DNA of 64,000 nucleotides from Corvus cornix cornix (Eukaryota; Chordata; Aves; Passeriformes; Corvidae): contig NC_046341.1 of the NCBI RefSeq assembly GCF_000738735.6, positions 806,001-870,000 of the forward strand, given 5' to 3'. The notes below the pieces were generated by a model. That model searched no databases. It was not told where the DNA came from and worked only from the letters and a program-made list of their open reading frames with translations. Each line of letters starts with the position of its first letter. Within the stretch, counting starts at the first letter, position 1. Position numbers and translations under genes: made by a program. Positions 29,453 to 41,400 of this stretch are shown here, one piece after another.

Positions 29453-32400
29453 CTGGGGAGAGAGCGGAGGCTGAGACACGGCCAGGAACAGCACTCCCAT
29501 CCCACGGGATGGAGAGCCCCGTGCAGCCCCGCAGCGTTCCCTGTGCCCTCACGCACTCCGGCCAGGCCGAGGGGCAGTGACTTACCACGTGTGGCTCCGT
29601 GGCAGCCACGTCTCTTTGCCAACTTTATCGATGCAGAATTTCTGGGGCCCGTTGCTGCCTGTTAATGACGAGCACAGCAAAGCTCATTACACGACCAGGA
29701 GCTGAAAAAGAAACCCCTCCCACACACACTGAGATCCACCGTCATGGGCTTACAATCCCAGGGACACGGGGTAAATCCACGGAAACAATCTCTGCCTGTT
29801 TGCAGAGAGGATGTTCAAAAAACAAAGGAGAAAGCAAAATGCAGGTTCACAGCACCAAGGGGCAAGAGCACCATCTCTGAGCATGATGGTTCCATAGCCA
29901 GTGCTAAAACTTATTGATCTGTGAACCCTCAGGATTGTGCGAGTCCATCCAAGAGTTTTAAAGGACCTGGCACAGGAAGTCTGAGTCACTGGCTTTTTAA
30001 CAGATTGGGAATGCTGGAGAGGTTCCAGGGGGCGGAAAAAGCTAATATGCCAGCAAGAACAACTGAGGGGGTTAAGCAAGCTGGTTGGCTTGACACGAAT
30101 ACCAGGAAAGTCAGGGAAAGGCTGGTGCAGGCCCCAAAAAGCAGCAAATTAAAGGATGAGTGGAACCACACTGTGGTTTTCTGAAAAAGAGGCTTTGTCA
30201 CACAAGAATCAAAATTCAATCAGAAATCCAATCTCATTCAGACTGAGATCACAAACCAGCCCGACAAAGTTAACCCTGGCAGGGCGGTCATGGCCAAAGA
30301 ACGTGTCTGGAAATGGCACAATACCAGATGGGACCCCTGTGCTCAGACCTCGCAGCTGCTTTCCTGCTCACGTGCTGCGTGTGCTCTGTGTGGGGACAGG
30401 GACAGGAAGGTGCCACCCCCAGTGGCTCCCCAGGACACACCGATGAGCTCAGCAAAGCCCCCGACAGGCAGGCGGCAGGTTCCCGTCACGAACTGCAGCA
30501 GCCGGATCCTCTTCTCGTTGTCCATCTCCTTAACCACCTGCAGCAGGAATGCAGCAGGTGAATGGGATCCTGGTCCCATCCCACAGGATGGCTCCTGCCA
30601 CCCCACGCCCTCAGCTGGGCTCAGACTGACCTGCCAGAACCACTGGATCTGTTTGCTGTTCTTGGTGTAGTGCCTGTAGATGGTATTTTTCTGCCAGTCG
30701 TTCATGTCGATCTCCTGCATCCCGCACAGCATCAGCTGGGGACAGGGGAACACTCAGCAGGAGACAGACGGGGCCCTGCACCCGCACTCCGAGCACCAAC
30801 TCCTCCAGTGCCAGCCTTCAGCTGGCCCAGGCACCAGCACTGAGGCATCTGGGATGAATTCCTCCCATCCAACAAGATGTTCTCTTGCCAATGGACCCAG
30901 TGAGCCACCCGCAGAGCAAACACCCGGGGCCGTACCCTTGTCAGCAGAGCCGATGGGCACAGAGCATGAGCAGGGTCACCATGTGCCACTTCACATCCAC
31001 GTCCCCACCCCAGGTGCCAGCTCACCTCCAGCTCCTTCTCGTCGAAGTAGCGCAGCCACTCGAGTGGCACCACCTCGTTGAAGCCGTCCAGGAATGCCTT
31101 GGTCTGTTCCTCCACGCCCCGTGTGAACCTCCAGTCCGTCAGCAGCCTGGGGAGGCAGACGGGGTCGGCACAGAGCCAGCACCGCTGGCCCGGCACGGGG
31201 AAGCCCCAGGATCCCTCCCACAAGCAGGGAGGGCCCCGGGAGTGTGGGGAAGGGGAGAGGGGCTCCCTCAAAGCACCAGGGCTCCCCTCAGTTCCCACTG
31301 GTGGATTTCTGTCTCTGCCCCCAAACCCATGAGCAGCATTCAGCCCCAAGCATAGCACAGCGGCCTTAGGAGCTCCAGGGGTACAAAGCAAGTCCCCTGG
31401 CTGGAGCTGAGCTGGCCCTGGCAGCCCCCAGGCAGGCAGGGGTAACAGCCATGGGATGGGAGAGCAGCCTCAGCCTTTCTCCCCTCTCCTTTTTCCTGAA
31501 AGTACTGGCAACTGCCCAGCCCGCAGCAATCCAGACTGCAGCAGAGCTCGGCCAGCCACGCCAGCCCGGGCTTGTCACAGGCCACGTAGCCCAGGGAAGC
31601 GGCCACGTCCCAAGCCCCACGGTCCCACCCCTGCAGCCGCTGGGGGCGGGTGCCTGACAGGACCCTTGGGACAGCCACTCACATGATGTACTCCTCCTTG
31701 TTCTCCTCCGTCACACGGATGCTCTCACCACCCTCCTTCAGCTCGTGGGTGGTCACCTTGCCCAGGATCTCCATGTCCTGGATGAAGTACAGCTCCAGGC
31801 CGCACTCCTCCAGGCTGTTCTCCCTGTGGGGGACACTGGGATGTGATTCCTGATGGAGGCACCCAGCAGCAGTGAGGGGCTGCGGGGAGAGCTCTGCCCG
31901 CCCGCAGTGCGACCGGAGCAGGTGGAGGAGGAGCGCAGGGCACTCACTTGGTCCAGACAATGGAGTTGTAGAACTCGGGGTCGATGGACTCCAGGTCCTT
32001 GAGCGTCGGGCGCTTGTTCAGCATCCGTTTGTAGAAGGGCAGCGTGAAGCCGGTATCGATGAACTTCCCGTGGTACAGAGCCTGTGGCGGGGAGGGGACA
32101 CCAGGTCATGGGGGACCCCAGGACGCAGCCCTGGGGCGAGAAAACGCTCCACCCTGGGGCACTGATGGGGCAGAAGGAACTCATTGCCAGGTCCCTGAGC
32201 TGTGGCACTTGCTCCTGGCTGGCACACACGGTGGGAAAGGGTGGGCTGCCCCAACAGCACCGCCCAGGGCGGGTGGGCTGCAGCCCCTCTCCCTCCCCAC
32301 CACAAATTCCACTGCGTCTCCCTCTCCCCTCACAGCTCTATTAAGAGCACTTGTTTAAACAGAGCTGTGCTGTGGCTTCCCTCAATCCCTGGCTTCCAGG

Positions 32401-35400
32401 AGCCCCGAGGCAAAGGCAGCCAAAAATAATGCAGACGCTTGTCTAGAACAGCCCAGCGGTGAGTAATAGTCTGGGGTTTTATTGGTATCCTGCGAGGCGG
32501 GGCAGGGCAGGGCAGGACAGCGGGGCCGGAGCTGCCTCCGCGCACACCCCGCAGGGCTGCGGGCCAGGGACCCTTCCCTGGGCCTGGGGAGCCCTGGCAG
32601 CCCCCCTGCCAGCCCGGGGCACATTGGCCTTAAGGAATCCGAGACAAACAGGAGGAGCTGCTCCAGAGCTCGGGCAGCTGGAAAATCTCACACGGCTGGG
32701 ACTAAAAATAGTCCCTGGAGCTGCAGATCCGACAGCACCTGGGGTGACAGCCAAAGACCTGGAGCCATCCATCCCCGCCACAACTCCTGGGAAACCAGGT
32801 CTCCTCTGGCCCCACAGCCATTCCCTGGATTTAAAATGCATCACCCCACAGCACCCCCTTGCAGGGCCATCTCCCATGGACCCACATGTGGGCAAGAAGG
32901 GGCTCACGGAAGGCAGCAGTGCCGAGCCCAGCACAGCTGTGGCACATGGAGCTGCCCCTCGCCCTGCTGACCACCCCGTGCCATCCCCCAGGCTCTCACC
33001 ATGGCGATGAAGCGGCCGATGAAGCGGAAGTAGGTGAGGTGGTCGGGGTTGATGGAGGAGGCGGGGTTGATCTGCAGGCAGTAGTTGTTCTTGCCCGCGT
33101 ACTCGAAGAGGCAGTACATGGGGTTGAGCACCTCGTGGGACAGGAGGAAGAACCACTCCCTGGACGAGACAAGGGGAACACGGTGACAAGCAGCTCAGGG
33201 AGGAGACAGTGTGTGTCCCTGCACCAACCGGGTGCCCACCTCCTCAGGGTGCCAGGCAGGTGTTGGGCACTGGTGTGACTGGGCGAGGGTGTCCCCCTCC
33301 CCGAGGTGCCCTGTGGTTTGTGGGGTTTGTGAGATGTTTCTGGAGATGCCAGTTTGCTGCAGGCCCCACTCAGAGCATCAGGAACCCCGTCAGGTGCCAC
33401 ACACTCAGTCCCAGCTGGGCTGTCCCACACATACACACCCCAGCGCACCCAATCCCTCTGCACACGCTGCCCCAGGAGCCCCACGCCAAGCTCGGGACAG
33501 CACCATCCTGGCTTTGCTCCCCCGGCCGTGCAGGCAGACAGGAATCCTCGGACGTGGAGGCAGCCCCGGCATCCCGTCCGTGGTTCTACCCTGTGGTAGA
33601 ACAGCATGACGTAACCTACCATAGGGTAAAACCACTGGCAGGACACAGAGAGAGGTGGAGCAGGAGCAGGAGCCAGGGTAGCAGCCCCACGAAGGGCAGC
33701 AGGTGAGCGTGGGGTGGCAGCAGGCAGGGACACACCAACCCCAGCTCCAAGGAGATGTCCCAGGGGAGCCAGAGGGGGCTCACAAGCACACAGGACCCCC
33801 TCAAGCCAAGCCACAGCCCATGCCCTGTGGCAACACCATACTGGGGCAGCAGCAGGGCCGCAGCGACCACATCACACCCTGTCTGCCCTGGCATATGCTG
33901 ACTGTCTGGGAACACCAGGGCCTGTCAGCTGCAGGGAGATGAGGCCACTCAGCCCATCACCCCCACACTGGGGGTAGCAGGGGAGCCCCAGCTGCGTCCC
34001 CTGTGCTGTCGCTGCCAGGGACACGCCTGGAAGTGCTTTCAGGGCATTCCACCGCTCCTAAAACCCAGTTTCCCATTTAAACACCCCTGGACTCCTCTGC
34101 TCAAGGACTGGGAGTCCTGAGTGCAGCTGCCTCGTGCCTGCACTGCCCACAGGACAAAGGGCACAGGCATGGCACAGCTCAGTGGCCTGGCGCGCCGCAC
34201 TCACCTGGCAATGCCACCGTAGTCCAGGCCCTCCTCCCCTCGCATGATGATGTACAGCCGGCGCCGCAGGTCGTACGGCTTCATGTTCATGATCTGGGGA
34301 CAAGCAGGGAAGTGTCACCGCGGCGGGGGCCAGCTCCACTCCTGAGGGCCAGCTCCACTCCTGCCCGGCTCCGTGGCCCCGGCACCTCCCTACCTGCTGG
34401 AAGGAGTCCTCGAAGAGCGTCTGCCGGGACACGCTGATCTTCACATGGCTGGGCAGTGCGTTCGACTGCAGGCAGGGCAGAGGCACAGGGCTGTGTGAGG
34501 CAGGCACGGCCCTCCTCACCCACACCTGCCCACAGGGCTCAGGGCACCCACGCAGCCACCCACAGCCGTTCTACTCACGTGGCAGAGGAAGCGGAACTGG
34601 TGGTACTTCCAGCGAAAGCTCCGGTCATACGCACCTGGGGAGCCGCCGTGCTTGCTCCTGCCAAAGCAGCAGGGCCTCGGTCACACCCCCGGCCCCGAGC
34701 AGCCCCCGTCACCAGCCAGGTGGGATGAGGGTCACTGGGTGCAGCTCTCCTCTGTCAGAGCCCACACGAGCCCCCAGACCCGCTGCTCAGGGCTTACCCA
34801 GACTCGAAGCCTGGGCGCGGGTCCTTGAAGGTGGTGGTGCGGGTGTTGTGGTCCACGAAGTACCGCACACTCTCGTTCGTGTACTTCATCTCCCAGCCCG
34901 GCGGCAGCGGCGGCTCCTGGATCATCCTGCTGGCAAGGAACGGCTCACCAGACAGGCCCTTCGGGCAGTCCCCCCTGAACTACAGCTCCGTGCCAGGCAA
35001 AAGGAAGGATCCATGGCATGGGACTGGCGAGCGACTGCACGCACCCTGCGAGAGGAGCCCTGCCTGGGCAGCACTCCGGCCACAGCCACGGCACTGTCAG
35101 AGCTTCACTCTCCATCTGTGGGACGCATGGCCTCAGTGCAGGCCAGCAAAAGGTCCTCAGCCAGGGCAGGTCCCTGGAGAACAGCACCTTCCCAAACCCT
35201 GCTCCCCCCACGGCCGCCTACCCCTGCGTGCGAGGGTCTTCCCACTGCGTGGTCCGGGTGTTGTGGTTCACGTAATACACTCGGCCATTGTCCTGTCTCT
35301 TCTCTAGGAGAAAAGGGAGAGGAAGCATCAGCTGGAGTCCTGGGAACAGCAGCTCACAGAAGTTTGTCAGCTCCCCCATTCCACCTCCCTGGCTCCTTTG

Positions 35401-38400
35401 GAAAAGGCAGGATAAACCCCACATTCTTTCCACGTGCCCGAGCTGCCTCAGCCCAGCAGTGCCAGCATGCGGGAGGTGCCAGGGCAAGGCCAGCGCTGCC
35501 AATGCGCTGCCAGGCCAGCACGGGGGCTGTGCACAGCCACACACCCTCGTGGCACACACACCCCCTCCTGGGACACACAGCAACGTCCCTCCCTCCACAT
35601 GGAGCCACAGGTGCTTTCCGAACTCCCTGCACGGCCTTGCTCCAGTGCACATGTGTGTGAACACACAGGGTCCTCCTTGTGCTGCACACAGGCACAAAAC
35701 AGCCCCACCACACACACCAGCCACCCCTACACACACCCCTGCCTCCCCAGCACCGTGTGTGCCCCGCACCTCCTCCTCGTCCTCTGTGTGCTGCATCACT
35801 CCCACATGCTCAGCCCTGCACCACGCAGGCAGCGACACCTTGTCACCTCCCTGTCACCCTTCTGGCCAGTGCCAGCCCCTCGCTCCATCTCACTCCTGGA
35901 ATGTGGGCAGCAGCCCCCAAATGATGGCCAGGACTGCATCCACCCCAGGGATCCCATCCATCCTGGGGACCCCCAACCCAGGGGGTGCTCAGCCCCACGC
36001 AGAGCTGCGCCTCCTCAGCCTGCCCAGCTGGCACTGGGGACGGGTCCCTTCTCCTTGCTGATGGGAGGCGGGACACCCAGCAAGGGCTCCACCACTGCCC
36101 CCATCAAGACACTGCCCCTGTGGACTCCCTGAGCAGCCTGAGCCCCTCTGTCCTGCTCCAAGCTTCCACAATTTTAACCCCTCTCCTGCTCTCCCTGGCA
36201 CAGCACAGCCCAGCTGCACCCACGAGCGTCCCAGCCTGCCCTCTCCAGGGATGCTTTGGCCATGGAGGGGATCTCTCTGTCCTGCGGGTGACACAGGGAC
36301 TTTTCAAAATGTCCCGGCACACAATGCTTGGGCCATGTGGGGACCACCAGCCCTGCTCCTGCCGGCTCCCAGCCCTGCTACAGACCCAGGCAGAGCAACC
36401 TGGAGGCAGCACGGCAGCAGGACAGATCCCTGCTTGGCAGAGGAGGGGTCTGGGGACAAGCAAGGACTTGGATCCCCAGCATCTTCCCCCATCCAAAGAG
36501 CAATCACAGGCACTTCTGCATTCAGCAGCTGAGAGAGGCTGCGAACTCCTCCAGCAAAAAGGGAAAAAGGGGGGGAAAAAAAGTTGAATTTCACATCAGA
36601 GATCGTGCTAGTCACAGGCAGAGTCAGCCCCACGTGCAGCCAAGCACAGGGAGTGCTGGCTCCGCGGCCACCCTTCCCAGTATCGCCAGGGATGGGAGCG
36701 AGGAAGGCGCTGGCAGCACGGTGCTCCCCGCGGGATGGGCAGGGTCCTGCTGCCGGTGACAGGAGTGTGCCCTGGGGGCCATGCAGGAGCAGGTGAGGCA
36801 GCACAGTACTTACCCCAGCCAGGAGGAAGGGGCCCCAGAGGATCATTGTCGGACGGGGCTCCGGAGGACTAGAGACAACAGAGAGAGCAAAAACACGGAA
36901 TAAACCCCAGAGCCGGGATGGCTGGGAAGAGCAGAACATAGAGGTGAGCCAGCCAGCCCCGCTTCCACTCGCCTCTCCTTGGCCCACAGCTCCCAGGGAA
37001 CTAAAAAAAACTTGCACACTCAAGGGGGGTTAAAAAAAGAAACGCAAAAAAAAAAAAAAAAAAAAAAAGAAAAAAGAAAGAAGAAAAAAGAAAAAAAAAA
37101 GCCCAGAAGCTCAGCCTAAGCAGGGGCTGGGGCAGCCAAGGGGCGGCGGGCAGGGGCAGGGGCAGGGGCTGTGCCGGCCGAGGGCAGCGGGACGGCCCGG
37201 AGGGCTCCGGACGTGCGCGGCTGCTCGGCTGCGCCGGCGTCCCCTCCACATACACCTCCAGCCTCCTCCAAGAACCACACACAAGAGGGGAAAAAATATC
37301 GCAGGCCTTTCCAATGAAATCATTCCCACAAGCGCTGTCCACGCCCCGCGCTTCCTGGCGGGATGGCGGCCCCCTCCTCCCGGGCAGGGCCGGTGCGGGA
37401 TGCGCTGCACTGAGCCCGCATTCAGCCCGGGCGGCCCGGCCCCCGCCCCCGCCGCACAAAGCCCCTTTCTCCCGAGCCGGGCTGGCCCAGCACGGGGGGC
37501 ACGGGCCGCTGTCCCGCGCCGGTGGGTGCAAACCCCCGCCCCAGCCCCGCTGCGCTCCCTGGGGATAGCGGGTCCCCGGGGCCCAGGGCAGGAGGGGACC
37601 TGGAAGCGCTTTTAATGGTTAAATAAGAAACGAATCGTTACCCAAAAGGTAAAAAACCCAGCTGCTGGAGGGGGCTGTGTCCCAGCTCCCCGCGCCAGGA
37701 CGGATCCGAGTCAGCCTGGGTCCAGGGCATGCCACCCGCAGCCAGACCCGACCCTCGCGGCGCCAGGGACCCCCACCCCGAGAGGCACCGAAACCTGGAT
37801 GGGTACAGCTCATGGCAGCCCAGCACCCCGGGGATGGCCAGGCACAGCCCATGCCCCTCTGAGCTTCATCTCTTGTACCTGCCCCCCGTGCCAGGACTGG
37901 CATGGCCAGCACAGCTCGGACCTGGGGCAGCGTCCGCTCCCTCCCCACCAGGACAGGATGCCCAGACACGCAGCCGAGTCTTGTCCAGAGGTACCACCTC
38001 ACTGGCACCTAAACATAGCTAATTGAAGCTACCAGGGCAGGGCTCCAGACAGCTCCTGCAGTTCCCCACAGCCCCTGGGAACAACCTGGCCCCTGTGCCA
38101 GAGACCCTTCATGCAAGGGATGCAGCACCAGGGCATCTGCTGGGAGAGCAATCCCTGGCTTCACCCAAGCCCCCCAAGCTCTGCCTTTCCCAGGCTCTGC
38201 CCCACTGCTCATCACCCCCCCTACCGTCCCCTCCAGCAAGGAGGGCAGAGGGATGCTGGAGGCAGGGGCAAGTCAAGCAGAAAGCCCCTGTGGGGCAGGA
38301 GGCAGAGCAGCAGCCATCACCGCTGGCAGCAGAGTTTGAAACAAAAAGTACAATCGTTTCATCAGGCTAAATTTGGAGCTCGAGTCCCTCCCTCGGCAGA

Positions 38401-41400
38401 GCGCAGCCAGGGTGAGTTGCACGGCGCTGGAGCGGCTCCAAGGCTGGCGCTGGCGGGGAGTGAGGGACGGGCCCGGAGCCCCGCTGGGAGCCCCCTCCCA
38501 GGGGAGCCCCTCCCAGCGCCCTTCCACTGGGCTCTGGTGAATGGCACGTGGGACAGCACGGTCGTGGGGGTCCAGCTCCCCTGTGAGGCTTGGAAGGGTT
38601 GGAGAGACATCCAGGGAGGGACAGGCAGGGGGAGGAGAGGGGCTGAGCCCCAGGAGCGGCCCCGGTTGTGTTCCACACAGAATGGACTTTGCACTGCCTA
38701 CTCCCCTGCCCAGAGAGCAGCCGAGCTCCTCGATGCAGCCCTGAGCTCACTGCAGTCTCAGCTGGGACTCCTGGCTTTCTCTGAGGAGATAAAAGTCAAT
38801 GAGAAGCTGGTTCCTCTAGGCTGCCCACCTTCCCTCCACACCTGTTCACCTGCCTCTGGCACGAGTGCAGTTTCACCACTGCACGGGCCAGATCGCTGCT
38901 CCGGGTGGCAGAACTGCTCCAGCCTGGCCCTTTCCCAAGCACTGCTCTCCCTGCAGCCCATGGCCACCAGCACTGCTCAGGCCAGCAGAGGTGCTCACTC
39001 CCACAGCTGGGTCCAGATCCACAGCAAAGGTATGGCTGGGACAAGCGTGGTCCCTTGCCCAGAAACAGAATGGTTGAGACCATTCCCTGAGCAAGGAAAC
39101 GCAAATACTCAGCCCAAACCAGGAACGAGGGGAAGCAGCAGAGGAAGCAGGAGGGAGCTGGCCAAGTCCAGCTTGTTCCTTGCACCCTCTGGTCCCTGGC
39201 TCCTGCAACCCTCTGCACTTGTACCCTGGCCCTGCAGCTCCTGCTGCATCCGGGACCCAACCACGCTGTCCTCAGCCCAACAGAGACCCAGGGAGGGATG
39301 AGCTCAGGCCCCAGAGCCTCCTGTCCTGCTACACACCAGGCTCCCACAGCTCCCTCAGCTCCAACAGCAGGTTCTGCAGCCCCATAGGTCTGCAGCAAGG
39401 CTTGTCTGATGGGAGTCACAGGAGAATGTGTGCCACTGGCACTGGAGAGACCTTGGGCACAGGCAGCTGAGGACACCTCCCACCACTCTTCAAGGCCGTG
39501 CAAGCTGGTTTATAAAAAGCAAGTCACTCCCCCACAGCCTCTGCAGGCAGCTGAGGAGTTTGTGGGCTCCCATCCAGGCACTGCTCTGAGCTCGCACAGA
39601 CCCCACACAGCCCAGCAAGCGCCTTCCCACGCTCCGTGGCTCCCAGGCAGGCCCCGGCGAGACCAGCGGGACAGCTAGGAGAGACCCCCGCCAGCACCAC
39701 GCCCGGCTCTCACCTGGTACAAGAACCTTTGGCTGAACTGCTGCATGGCCCCTTGGAGCTGGTTGCGCTGCGACTGCCACTGCTCGTAGTTCCTGACGTA
39801 CTCGGCCGTGGGGCGCTGCCACGTGGTGGTCCGGGTGTTGTGGTCCACGTAGTAATACCTGCCTCGAGGATCCACGCGCTTCTCCCACCTGCAAGCACCC
39901 AAGGAAGTTGTCACCGTGTGTCTCACGCAGCTTGGCCGGTCCTGCGGACTGGCACCCTCCGACACGAGGGCTCCGTGCCCAGCTCCAGCATAACCACTGG
40001 TTTCACACCTAAAGGGGCTCTTTTGGACAAGAACCCACCAAAACGAAATACAGAGGACGAGTAACTCTTCGAGTAGCTCCTGCAAGGGCACACGAAGCCT
40101 GACAGGACTCTGGGACACCAGCAGAGCTCCCACCAGGATGCCATGAGCATCCCTCCAGGACAGCCGACCTCCAACTGAGGCAAGGCCTGGAGCCCCTGAG
40201 CCCCTTACCCTGGAGGAAGGGGTCTCTCCCACGTCGTGGTCTTGTTGTTGTGGTCTACATAGTAGACTCTACCATTCGGCAGCTCCCGCTGTTCCCACCT
40301 GCAAGAAAAATAAAATCATGAGGCAGGTGATACTTGCTGGCACCAAGAACATCCAGAGAGCTGCCCCTGGTGGGTCAGGGAGCCCAACCCCTCACATCCT
40401 TGGCATTCCAACCTTTACTGGACAGGTCTGCACGGCAGCTGCTGGGCCTCCTAGATGGAGACTCTGGGAGAGGGGCTGCAGCACTCTGCTTCCTGAACAG
40501 GCATAACCTGGAACATAAATTCCTAATTTCCCCCAGAAAGGTCGGCGTAAGATTTCACACAGGGTCAGTTTTATGCCCTGTGTTTCTGATGTTTTTGGTT
40601 GGTTTGTCCTAATACATCTTCAAAGGGGAGTGTTTGAGTTTGGGCTGGGGCTGGGTTCTCTCCCTGGCAGCCCTGGGCTTGCTGCTGACAGCTACGGCTT
40701 AAACACACGTGTGGCCACGGCACTCGGGCTGGGGTGGCCCTGAGGACAGCCTGGGTGACAGCGAGCCTGGCTTTACAGGGCCACACTGGAACCATTCTTT
40801 GTGTGAATTCATTCATGAATTCACCCTGGCAAAGGTAAAAGCTCTGTGGAGCCTGTGCTTTCTCGTCAGCTTTTATCCTTCAGCAGAGGAGGCGAGGCAG
40901 CAGCTGCTGACAGATAAAGTGTTCTCCTGCCACACTTCTGCTCCCACAGGCCTCTCTCCCCATTCAATCTTCTGTCTCAATTAATCACCACAAAAAGCTC
41001 TAGGAAATTAATACACCAGCTTCTGTGTGACAGCAAGGGAGCCAGCCCAGGCTGGCAGGGAGAAGGCAGCCCTGGGGATGGAGCTGCTCCAAGTGCTAGT
41101 GCCCCACAGCCTGGGCTTGTTCCAGCTCAGCCCCACAGCTCCAAGGACAGCAAAGCCATCGGTGACCTCACCACAGCCACACACCTGCTGTGACACAGCT
41201 CAGCTGCATCGCAGCCTCTGTGGAGCCCACGCAACACCTGCACATGTTGCTTCTAGTCAGCAGCACTGGACCTTTCTCCTCCCTGGACCAGGTCAGGGAC
41301 AACAGTGGGTATCCCTGAGGAAGAGTCCAAGGCAGCATCTGCTGTGCCCCTACACCATAAGGGTGAGGGGCTGCCAAGCCTGACACCGCCCAGTTTCCTG

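Larger units (their letters stand above)
36869..39713 (-). other. WWP2 intron 10
   Basis: Holds the A-rich tract and the CpG island described separately. A SOX-like imperfect palindrome ACAAAG-ccc-CTTTCT lies at 37456-37470. The rest (37.6-39.7 kb) shows nothing recognisable. Confidence 0.7.

Noticed and set aside
35520..35760. CA-rich stretch in WWP2 intron 11 looking like a microsatellite
   Set aside because: Only scattered short CACACA motifs with no sustained unit.
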